Source: Formicarius rufipectus
Taxonomy: Eukaryota > Chordata > Aves > Passeriformes > Formicariidae
Length of the DNA stretch: 64,000 nt
NCBI GenBank assembly: GCA_013399695.1
Contig: VXAU01001863.1
Location: forward strand, 3,787-67,786
Reading direction: 5' to 3'
The position numbers were made by a program, and so were the translations under genes. Under the pieces are notes generated by a model. That model was not told the DNA's origin. It saw only the letters and a list, made by a program, of their open reading frames with translations, and made no database searches. This document shows positions 1 to 12,228 of this stretch, in pieces (the stretch's first letter is position 1; every line of letters begins with the position of its first letter).

Positions 1-3000
1 TAACAGTGCATTTCAGTAGTATAGATCGGGATATTAAGCTTTCGATGTACCAATACAGAAAAAAACTCCAGCAAGCTGACTTTAAATACAGACTCTGTAA
101 CATCCACTGGGCTAATGACCTGCAAAAAATCAAAAAGACTTCTCTTTCATTGAATGTTATCCCAACTCTTTTGAACACTAAATAAGATATTTTTCTAATT
201 CTGTTGAGAATTTACAGAAATGTTTGCTCTGTACCTCCAGGATACTAAGTCTGTGAGGAAATAAGTCTTTGAGTGGGTGGTACACCTGATCCATTTAAAA
301 GTAGTGAGATATTTTGTCTCCGAATGAACTGTTGAAAACAGGATTCCTTGGACAAGCCTGTGAATTTGCATTCATCTTGGAATAAATACAGTAATTCTTT
401 TATATTCAGTCATCTACCTATTCTGCAAACTAACTACACAGTAAGTACTGATCTGTTGATTCCACTGGAGAACAGTCTGACACATTCCCTCACAGGTCTC
501 CAGGTGTGGTGACTGTATGGCTTCTTCTCTGAGTTTCTAGCCACTAGTTGTAGCCAAAAGGAAAACTTTTGGATTGGAAAACTTAGATTATTCTGATTTA
601 AGGAGAAAAGTGCCTATAAGGGAATATGCTTCAAGAGATAAGGAAGCTCCACAAAATCATTCTGTTCACCAAATTCAGTATAAGGAAAAGCAGTGGAAAA
701 ATGAGGATAATACTTATTATTTTTCTAAGAACATAAGTTATACTTCTAATTTCTCATGCATGTTTGGTTTACTATACCATAGAGAGTCTTGCAAATAAAA
801 ATATTAAACGATTTTAATGACCTCATAAAGATATAAAAGCCCAAAATAAATCTAAGAATATTTAAAAAAATAACAATTTTGTTCTAATTTTGAATAAGCC
901 AAAAGTTTAAATTTTTGAAATCTTTCATTGGAGAGAACGTCTTTCCTTTGCAGAGCTCCAGTTTTGAGGCAGTAGAAGCATTAATATTATTTCTCTCCCT
1001 GAAGTATCTGATTTAAATGGAAAGACATAAATCTGTAAACATTTCTCTGTGTATTACAGGGAGCAGAGTTACATCAGGAATGAATTCTCTTGCTTTACTT
1101 GCTTTCACTGACATACACAAAACATTCTTTAATTTAAACATTTCCCTACAGGAACAATATATTTTCTGAAATTCTCTAGTTTCTCAGTCATATGACACTT
1201 CTAAAACTGATGACAGGAGGCATAGGAATAATAGTTTGAAGTTGCTCTGAATCAAGGTGAAAAAAGATGCCCCTGCTTTGTACAGAATAAAGCTTTTATA
1301 ATTCAAGATGCTAACTCAAGAGCACTCATTGGCACACAGCAGGCAGAAGCACTATTGCCACCAGTGCTTGCAGATTAATACTTCCAGTCATCAACTGAAA
1401 GTCAAAACAGCCCCTCTTCTCCAAAGAAACTATTAATCACCTGTGAATAGATATTTTATGCAAAAGGAATTGTAGCAAGCTTTTTATTTTTTCATCTTCA
1501 AGCATTTAAATTCTGAGGGCTTGAGTCTGGATTATACTGCACTATACTAGAATAAGGTGCTTATCAGTCCAATGTACTGGTTTGTGACACGATGATGTGA
1601 TTGAGAATGCCTCACCAAGTAAATTTATTTTTCAGCTTCTGTGCATACAAGATTGGCCTGATTATACTGCAGGACTGATTCATTTAGAAGGAAAGGTGAG
1701 GGTTAGTGCCACCAGTCCAGGCAACCCACTCTTTGGCCACCAAGTGTGGCTTCCTCACTAGGACATTCCTGCCTTGACTGAGCCCAACTACACCTACCTG
1801 CTGGCTGAAGCATTCTGATAGCTGTTAATCACAAAAAGTGATCAACAAGATAGATTTAAAGCTTGGCCTATGTGTCTTTTAATGATGAAGTGAGAAACAT
1901 TTCCCCCCTGTTAACTCAAATCCCTGTCCTGCTATCCGCAGCTGGTTGTTATTACTTACACTTTACCCAAGGGCATAGTCAGTTCAGGATTAGTATTGCT
2001 ACTTTTTAAGTTGTTCAGGTCATGTTCTTCTGAGATTCAGAAAATGACAGCTGTTTCTGTGCACTTTATCATCTACCCAATGAGATTGCTACCTCCCTTT
2101 TTTTTTTTTTTTTTCCCAAACCCATTTCATGTAATAAGTCATTTACTGAAAAGGTTGAGATAGGTTAATTCCCAGTACAGCTCTTTTATGTACTGGAGGG
2201 CAGTAGAAAACTCCTCTCTCAAACTCTGGAAAATGGGTTTTGCTAATGCTTTATAAGCTGTACTACACCAATGAGATGAGGGTCACAAGAACTGTGAAAA
2301 ACTGTGAAAGCAGAATCCTTTGAGTTAAATTTCTAATTTTTGTTCCTCTCCCAAACACTGAAAAAGTCAGTAACACAAAGCAGAAAAACCTGTGCTAAGT
2401 TCAAGGAAGTCTTCAAGTTTTGCAGACCACACAGAGCCTTATTAAGTGGAGCCAGAAGCAACGAGATTAAATTATCAGACCTACCTGGTTTCGTCTGAGA
2501 AATGGCCTTTTCATGTTTAATGCGTTCATGCTCTGCAGAAAAGAACTCCTACATTAGAAGGTCTTTTAATTTTTAGAAGATTTTAAAAATAAAAGATTGT
2601 CATTATAATTTTAAAAGATGACTTTACATTATACATTCACACTAGACTTGAGAAGAATATTTTGATAAATATATTTCTCTAGAAATTTTTTTTCCTAGGA
2701 AAGTAAAACAATGAAAAACTTTTTAATGTGGTCTAAGAAATCAACACAATTATTTTCTGTGGTTAAGAAATATTATGAAATTTCTAAAATTCTGAAAAGC
2801 TCCTACTATTAATTTTGATTGTTATTGCAATTATATCTTCTATATAGACAATTTCTTCTCAATATATAATATAAAAATCATGAAAGTGTTATATTGCAAC
2901 AGAAGTGGAGTTTTCTCATATAAAATGGCAAAACATGTTCAGTATCCTGTAAAAAAAAAAAATGTTTTCTGTGTTTTACTATGTCCAGGATTAGACTGGG

Positions 3001-3678
3001 ATAGAGCTAATTTTCTCCACAGTAGCTGGTATGGATCCCACAGATATATGTGTGAAACAGTAACAATGATGGATACTATACTGTAGATATAATATACATT
3101 ATATATATATAAAATATGCATGTATATATATGTAATCTGAATGCAATTTTATGCTATTTAAAAACAGTGTGATATTCCAAATGGAACATCATGAGACAGA
3201 AAAAAGAAAGCCATAGTATTTCAGAGGAACGTTAAAAATATGTTTAATTCTGACTTACAGCACCAATGTTGAAATTGTGCAGCAGCTGAGCACTGCAGAA
3301 CACCAAGAGAGAAATCTCTCTAAAGCTTGGACCAGAGATCTGGCCAGCAAATTGCACAGGCCCTTCCTCATCTGTGTCACCCTTGATTTTTTCCCAGTAT
3401 GAAGCTGCAATGGAGGCAAGAAGACACAGGTGGATCTTATCTCTTCCTGAATTGGGAAATTGTTTCCATGCAAACTGGGACCTGTGAAATATGCCTGGTA
3501 CTGCATCAAGATACAAGATCTGTATCAAGTCATCAAAAACCAGTTTTATAAGTCAAAATGTTGTGTGAGGTTTGTGTTGATGAATGCCATCTTAAGCTGC
3601 TAAAACTTTGACAACCTTAAGAAATACCTTCCTCCAATAAGTTGAAATAATAATATTCTTTATCACTTTGATACTTAC
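1..3678 (-). other. Intron downstream of the last recognised exon
   Basis: AT-rich intronic sequence. It contains a poly-T run near 2098-2115 and AT dinucleotide stretches near 3085-3135. The segment 3244-3530 is less AT-rich and open in two - strand frames, with one splice-like 27-nt segment (see findings). The 1681-1830 stretch is moderately GC-rich but unrecognised. I see no other gene. Confidence 0.6.
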
Positions 3679-3705
3679 TTTGTTCATGATGTTTCTCTGT
3701 GGTAG
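3679..3705 (-). CDS. TRDN: KEKE exon 14 of window (27 nt)
   Basis: The acceptor is a long T-rich tract (TTTTTTTCCCCTTCTAG) and the donor a full consensus GTAAGTATC. The 27 nt read ATTEKHHEQ in the shared frame. The exon ends in A. It is the last confidently recognised exon; the 3' end of the gene lies beyond position 1. Phase 1 at both ends. Confidence 0.88.
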
Positions 3706-6700
3706 CTAGAAGGGGAAAAAAAAAAAAAAGGCATTTTAATATTTTTGTAAGTGCAGTGCATAATTTAATTAATTTATTAATGACATTTTGAATATATAAA
3801 AGTTCCGTGGAATTTATGCTGAAATGTACAACAGTTAGCATTGTCTTACACTGCGACAGTTAAGGAACACTAAATTCTTTGTTTAGGCAAAGTTTGATAC
3901 AGATATTCCTGGAAGACACAGCACCTCTTCAGTGGGCTGAGTCACCTTCACTGTGTGGTGACCATATATGAAACCTAGGGAAACTACCCTACAAAGTGAA
4001 GTGCTCAGTTCAGTGCCCAGCAAGAGAGGGGGCAACTTCAGACCATTAGGTGTCCAATACTAGACAAATTCAGACAAGTAATTTTATCTTGAGTGAGGTA
4101 ACAGCACCTAGGGCAGTCTGAACATAAAAGTCCCTGACAATTGCACCTGCTCTAGTGACGTCAGTGAATTTCAGATGGAGTTAGTGATACTCAAAGAAGC
4201 AGAAAGACATATTTGAAAACATTAATTAACTTCATTATGGCACTTTTAAACAAAAGAATTTCAGTACTGCAACTCTTAAACTTTGTGCCATTTCATTCTC
4301 TGCATTTTTCCAGAAAAAAACCCCCAGATGAGATAAAACTGAAAACCAAGTTAATACTTCCCATGGATGTTAAGAGAACATTTCTCAGACAAAGTGAGGG
4401 CTCAGGTTGCTGTAGCCAATGTCATTATTAGTTCTACAGAAGGAAGTAAAATGTCAAGACCTAGCCCCCAGCTGGATTTTATTTCTTGACTTTTGCAAGG
4501 CAGCTGTTTTTAAGGAAAAAAAAAAGGTTCTACCACCTGCATGCCCTCTGTGTGTGAAAGAGTACAATCCCACAGGCAGATTCAGTGGTGCAGGGGATGA
4601 GGTGTGTTTACAACCCCAGAAACACAAGTGATGAGTGTGCACCTGTGAGCTCCCAGGCTGTGATTCACTGAGCTCCTGAACTCCCTTGCTCCCACTCAGG
4701 ACAAAAAGTAAATGCTGTGCAAGTGGGTTTGTGTTTTGCTTGTTTCCCTGCAGTATAAAACCTCTCCCATTTTATATCCAGTCTTTATTTAATCCAAGTT
4801 GTTGTGCATTTAAGAAGACAGCAGCCGGAGATGGTGTGCAGAGGAAACTAAAAAAAAACAACAACAAAAAAGCTCCAAAAAATCCCCAGGGTATTTTTGG
4901 CGATAATAGAGACCAAAGACAGAAATTAAGCTTATATGCTTGTTGCTAACTAAGGAATCAATCGGAAGTAGGAAACCACAGAAAAACAGATGTTCTATTA
5001 CAAAGCCACATTTGTTATCTTTATGTAGGTAAATATCTTATGTAGGTAAACTGAGGCAAATACTATAGCAATTGAGTTTCCATGAAATATGTCTGAAATT
5101 TGTAGAGAAAATTAATTTTTTATTGCATCAAAATGACACAATATGAGATATGCTCACCTAACTATGAATTTCAATTTTTAAAAGGAAATTCACATTAAAT
5201 ACTTACATAAAGTCTGAACTTTAGTGGCTGGTGTAATGACTTACGTAACTATTACAAAATACTGTGTCACATAACATTTTCAGTGACCACTAAAAATGAT
5301 CAAAGCTAGGTGGCGTTTGAACAGTATTATTTTAAAGCCTCTTTGTTGACACTGTTAAATGAATTTTACAACCAAGCTTTTGTAACAGCATCCTTATCTC
5401 AGATCTGCCTAAAATGAAAACAAAACCATTAATCCTTAACTTTCCAGTGAAGCCAGTGCAGTTATCTCTCTTTTATGCTGGTGAGTATGAGTCACTGAGA
5501 ATATTTAAAAGAAAAGGAATTCAGCTAAGGTCTGATCCCTCAAGTTATTGAAGAGGTCTCTTTTGTCCTTGTCCATATTTTCTGTGGTGGTTATAAATAG
5601 CCAAAGATTGAATACTGAGATTACTGTTATCTGAGCTTTGCCTAAAAGTCCAGCCTTCGTATTTCGGGCATAATGCTCAGAGATATTTTTACCAGATATT
5701 TTGGTGAAGTAGACAAAGTCTTCTAAAGTTAAAAGTTTCTAGAGTATGTGTTGGTTATTCTAAAACATATATATAGTTTCTTCTAGAAAAAACAAACAAA
5801 CAAACAAACCACAAAAACACAACAAAGTGAAATTTTTAGGTAGTATTTAGACCATAAAAATAAACTTTTATATTACTTTATGTTTTGCTAACTACATCAG
5901 TCCACTCAGTATTAATACTATCCTTGTTTGTCATAGTACCTCATCAAAAATGCAATTCAAATGACTTATGCAATAAACAGAAAGCTAAGAAATTAAATCT
6001 CAAGACCATTAGTTTCATTTTTACATTATCACAATTATCTATAATGTGGGTACCCTGATTTTTATTCTACTTGGTGAAAATGGCAAGATCATAAAAGCTA
6101 AATGTCAATAACCAAGCCAGACTTTGCAAAATGTTTAATGATATTATATGTTATTTAACCTAAAGGTGAGAAATGAAAGGCCGTGTTTAGCTGCTCTGGA
6201 AATCTCACTCTCTTCTTGTACTGTCTTGCACTGAAAGTGTGAGCCAGCATTTGCTGGTTTGGCCATCAGTAGAAGGAGGGTGTTTGGCTAAATGGACTCT
6301 TGGTCTCATTTCAAAAAGTTGTTCTAGTATCATTAGCTAATAGGATTGCCTGTTGGGTAAGTAAGTACTTATTGTTCTGATTGTTAGAAAATTCAATTCA
6401 GTAACTGCTTAATCTTCATTTGTTTAACACTTGAACTGTATTAGAGGAGAAACAGGGTTCGATTTGGATCTAATGAAAACAGTTAGATTGTTGACAAAAT
6501 ACTTGAAGCTACATAAGACCTGACCTGGATCGGTGAAATTGTCTGGTTCTACCCTCAGCAGAAGTGTTCTGAAATTTCCTTCCTGCCATTCCAACTTAAA
6601 CTTGGAAATCAGGCTTGGTAGATACCATGCTGATTTTCACATCCACTTCAAATTTTCTTTGACTCTTAGCTGCTATTCTGAAGGCCACAAAGGTATTAAT

Positions 6701-9700
6701 TATATAAGGCATATTTTTGTAAATTAACTTAGGTTCAGAAAAGAAATCCTGTGCTTTATTGAACCATAAATTGGTAAGGCTAAAAACAGAATGTGTTTTT
6801 TGATTATAACATGTCTATTTTCCATGTAGATAACAGTCATTTTCCATTCAGAGAGCAAACACTCGGAGTGTTTGTGAGTGTGCACACTCTGTAAGAAATA
6901 GTTGTAAAATGTTGTACAGGAAATGAAAGTAATACCAGAACTATTTGTTTTAGTGAAGAAAGACAGAATATCAATACATGCTGTAGTTGAGAAAAAATAT
7001 TTCTGATTCCATTGTTACATGTGTGTTATAAACAAGAAAGTTACTTTCCATTAGAGAAAGCAGGAGCTTGGTTTATTTCTTATTAAAGAGTGAACAAAGA
7101 TCCTTTAATGGGTTTTGAGCTGGGCATTAGGTAAACACACAGCATACCCATAATGCTAATCTTTAACAACGTTACAGGCCAAAACAGAGATCAAAGTCAA
7201 CAGGAATCTTTTAATGGCATTCTCAAGACTTATACATAATGATGAAGGATAAATTGTCATATTTAACGAGTTCATTCTCCCTAAAAAGGAACTCTAGATA
7301 TTTGGCCTTTAGAAAAGTTAATGGACATTTCTCCTTCAAAGTTAAGTTTCAAGAAGGCCACATCATTGTTCCTAATCACCAATGTGCTTTGAATTTAAGG
7401 TTGAACAAAACAGTGTATTTCTAAGGTTTTTCAGACTATGAAGCAACTGTATCATAAAGTCAAACAGAATAAAATATAGTCCAGTCCGTACACTGGGTCA
7501 GTTAAAAAATGTCTCAAATGATAATTACAGGGGAAAAAAAAAAAAGGATTGTTAGGATTTATGACTCTATTAAGGAGCAGTTTCCTGTCTTTGTGAAGTT
7601 ATTGCCTGTACTCTTTGCTATTCAAAGGAGAAGTCAGATGTTCCCACAAGTTTTCTAGACCTCTCATATCTGCCTGTGTCCTATTCAAGTCTTGCTGGCT
7701 AGCTGAGCTCCTGGCAGAGAGATTGGGTAGAAAAAAAGAGTCTAATAAGCATATGCCTAAAAATAATTACTCACAAAACAGATTAGCTGCAGCAAGATTC
7801 CTAAAAAGTGAATGGCTTGTGCTCATCCTGACTCCTGCTCTACATTAAAAAAATAGCCTTCATTGTGTATGGACAATAGTTACCCTATGGCTGAGTCAAA
7901 GCAAAGAAAGCAAGAAGTGTGAAGTGGTGGTATGAACAGGAGAAACTGGTATATGATTAAATTACAGTGCATGCTGTGTAAACCTTGCCTTTACAGGATC
8001 TCTTAATTCCCTACAACATTCATTTTAAACTTCTAATTTACTCTAGACCTAGAATTTTCCAGAATATTTGCCTACACATTAAGGAAGTATTATCCCACAT
8101 TAACGTGACAGGTATGAAATACTAAATCATTAGGGCTGTTTGGAAATTTTGAAGAGAAGCAGAAAGCTTGAGCTTCCAACTACTGTTTTCACTCTTATTC
8201 AAGGTCAGGGATTGTTCATTTGGGTCTGTGCAGCTTCACAGACTTCCTTGGACCACTGTTTCACTGGTGACTGAAGGATAATAACAGCATAAAGAGTTAA
8301 GACAAACCCTTCTAAAATGCCATGGTTCACTATTATCATTAATTAACCACTGATATTAGAACCTGAAGAGTATACACTTGCAACCAACTAACCTTCATAT
8401 GCCTCTTTCCACCAAAAGAGCTGTCAGGCTGCTCTTTCATCTTTTTCTGACTTATTTCAATTACCAGAGCAGCCTGGCCCAAGCTATCCTTCTGTTTGCA
8501 TACAGTTGGCATGTTTGTGTCCTTGCTGTTTGGTTGGCTTTATACCTCGGGGCTGCAGTGAAAAATGAGCTGACTCTTGGTTTTGGGGGCTTTTCCTGTT
8601 GTTGTCTAGAGCAACGTTTTTTTGAGACTTATTTTTAACTGGCAGTTCAAGAGGACTTTATACAACTGGGAACACCAAAAAGTAGTTCAGAGAGAGGAGA
8701 GGAGAAATATTAGCATGGTAATATAGTAAAAGTAACAAAGAAGTACAGACATTCCCAACATTTTTAAATGATTTTTAATGAGAGGAATTGCTTCAATTTC
8801 AATCTGAGATGCATGCCTTTACGGATCATTAGTAATGATCCAAATCTTTTTCTGTTTCCCAGTTTGTGACTTAAACAATAGAAATGCACTGGGAGATGTA
8901 AGTCTTGTTGAAACATCAGTCTTGCACTGAAAACTAATGTCCTTAAAGTAATAGAAGTCTTAAAATCCCAGGAGGACAAATCTTCTATCGACGGAGCTGG
9001 AAAGATTAAAATTTCAGTCAAATGTAGATGAGGTACATCTGCTGCATTAATGCATTTCATCTTTAGGCACGTGTGGTGAAAGACCTGAAGAGCTTCCTCT
9101 CAATATCATCCTCAGCTTCTGACGTTTTCATGAGCTTTTCCCTGAAATTGTGGGATGGGAACATACAGATGAGGGAGATTACGCTTAACAAGTTTTCACT
9201 TTTAGTAATATCAGTTTACCTTTGGATATAGCTAAGGTAAAACATAGCTGAGCTTGGGCCATGCTTTATTGCAACACAAATTATTGACTCACAAAGGGTA
9301 ACTGAATGAAATCAGGCAGACTGTGATGTGTCCAGATTCCATGCAAATACTTTGAATATGGACTTCTTCGTTGAATTCCTTCTTATCTATGACTTGATTT
9401 GTGAAAACATAATAAGGACTGGAAATACATATACGTATGTTATTTCATAAATGTGAAATAATTGTCAGTCAAGAATAAGACTGCCATGAAAATCTAGAAA
9501 AAAAGAATTTTGGAGGAAAGATTAGTTGATATTCAGAGCAGTGAATACTGAAAAATACTTAGCTTTTGCAAAGACAGACTTTTCCAAGTGTGCTGTGTGC
9601 TACCCAAATTAACATGCTGATTAAAGCAGAGGGCTAATGACTAACTTATAGAGGCACCTTTGTTCCTCATTAAATGCTGTTGTTCACTGTTTTTACTTTA

Positions 9701-12197
9701 ATTGCAACTTTGTAAGCGCAAAATCTGAAAATGATATCTGCATAGACAAAAAAAAAAAGAAATGTAGATTGCCACTGGAATCACCATTCATTATGGAATT
9801 GCTTCTGAACAGAATATGTCTGAGCCTTCATTTACAGACATCTTTTTGCAGAGCAATAAAGTAATAGTTGATCCCATGGGGAAACATTTAGCTAATTAAC
9901 CATGTGACCATGTGACTATCCAGGTGTTTAAGCATATTATGCTGATTGGCAGGTGTGAGTGTTGCTGATATGATGCCAATATACATGAATTATACCTAAC
10001 ATAGTAACAACAAAGGCCAACAATTACACAGAGCACTCTTTCTCCTGAAATCACAGTTGTTTCATAATCATCAAACCTGTAGTTTAACTGGCTCCAGTTT
10101 TTGGTAGCAGGGGCTGAATAAATTACTCTTTAAAGTACTTAGGTACTTTAAAGCACCTAAGAATGATTAACACAAGTTGCAATCATAACTGCAATTGAAA
10201 TACTATGTCAGATCAATCAATATGAGTCGTTTCACAGGCTTGTTGTTAAATAAGACATAAAACCAACATAATCTCAATTTTACCTCTAATGGATTAAAAA
10301 GTTGGAACCAATGTCAAGGTTTAAGTTAAATAAAACAACATTGAATAAAATTGTGGCCATTTTAAAAAAAAGTAGATGCAAGTTATTATCATTAGTCTTA
10401 CATGCCTTAACTATGAGTACACTGAAAACAAGGTGCTAAACAAATAAACAGGGACTTTGAAACTTACTGCTAAAATTTCTAGATTAAATATTTTCATTAA
10501 TCCCTTCATGTAAGTAATTGAGAGTGAATGTTCAATCAGATATTAAGATCTACAAATTGCTTGCTTCTTTTCATTTTTCTTTTTCAGTATCAGATTCTTA
10601 AAAGAGAGGGAAAGTTGTTAAAATAGTAACAGCACACTATCCTGATGCTTATTGATGTTTGTTTTCTGTTCTTGTTACTAGACCTAAACTGTTCCCTGTT
10701 ACAGTCAAGTGAATAATATAAGTATAACCAGGGGGCATGTAATTGCGTTCTGACAGATATACAAGACAGATGAAACACTGTAGATGCTTTTTTCTCTCCA
10801 TTAGCTCTAAACTGAGACTAGTGTGAGTAGCTTCAACATAGATGACTAACTTTACACAGTTAAGTTTGCATGAGTTAAAGCTTCTTAATGATTCAATTAG
10901 TCTGAGGATCTAAAAAAGTTCTTAAAAATAATGAATTCAGTAAAAAGACTTGACTTTAAGGCACTTGTTCCTCTATCTGCTTTCTACTTATACTGAGTCA
11001 ACAATTTGGAGTGTGCTTTCTGGTCATGTCTTATCCTAACTGAAATATCTGCAGCATAGAAAGTACTTGAGCCTAATCCCTCAAGTTCTGTCCATGACTT
11101 AACAGAGGTTGTACAGATCATTAAGTCTCACATAACCCTGTAAAATGGACATAAACTATTTCTATCCTCAAGTTAAACAGAGGTCAAACAAATTTCAGTT
11201 AACTGATGCAGACTTTTCAGATCCTTTTGCCATATTTCATGTAAATTCTCTGTTCGTCAATATTCCTTGAAAATGTTGGTGGTTTACTGTTTCAATGTGG
11301 GAAATCAAAGCTCACTAGTTCATGGATAGTCATCTATTAAATTAAAAAATATTTCTAGTCAGGACTGAATTTACATTATTTTTAATTTAAGATTCCCATA
11401 AAGCGTTCTTTGGTAAAACCACTTTATTTAGTTCTTGATCTGATGCAAGAAAGCAATATTAACTACTATCTGGAAGATCCTTTGGGCTCCATCTTGTGGT
11501 AAATGACCGTAAATTTAAATCTCTCGTGTTACCTCACGAGAGATGCCTACCTTCAGCTAGCCAAAATAGTACTACTAGTTTCAACAGCGTAGTAGCATGT
11601 GGCTGGTTTTATTATTTTATCATATGTAATACAGAACTTTTGACATTATCTAAAAAAAAATTCAAAAGAATTTATATTGAAGGTTTCTGTTTGGGTTTTG
11701 GTTTTTTGTTTTCTTTGGTTTTTTTTTGTTTGTTTGTTTGNNNNNNNNNNNNNNNNNNNNNNNNNNNNNNNNNNNNNNNNNNNNNNNNNNNNNNNNNNNN
11801 NNNNNNNNNNNNNNNNNNNNNNNNNNNNNNNNNNNNNNNNNNNNNNNNNNNNNNNNNNNNNNNNNNNNNNNNNNNNNNNNNNNNNNNNNNNNNNNNNNNN
11901 NNNNNNNNNNNNNNNNNNNNNNNNNNNNNNNNNNNNNNNNNNNNNNNNNNNNNNNNNNNNNNNNNNNNNNNNNNNNNNNNNNNNNNNNNNNNNNNNNNNN
12001 NNNNNNNNNNNNNNNNNNNNNNNNNNNNNNNNNNNNNNNNNNNNNNNNNNNNNNNNNNNNNNNNNNNNNNNNNNNNNNNNNNNNNNNNNNNNNNNNNNNN
12101 NNNNNNNNNNNNNNNNNNNNNNNNNNNNNNNNNNNNNNNNNNNNNNNNNNNNNNNNTGTGTTTTTTTTTGTTTGTTTGGTTGGGTTTTTTTGTTTTG

Positions 12198-12228
<31 letters not shown>

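Noticed and set aside
2485..2494. 10-nt splice-flanked segment
   Set aside because: Not a multiple of three; it would break the frame shared by all other exons.
6209..6230. 22-nt segment with a good acceptor and GTGAGA donor
   Set aside because: Its length breaks the reading frame and its content is not gene-like.
9220..9231. 12-nt phase-1 splice-flanked segment (would add AISK)
   Set aside because: Donor and acceptor are only moderate, and such matches are expected by chance in a 12.8-kb intron.
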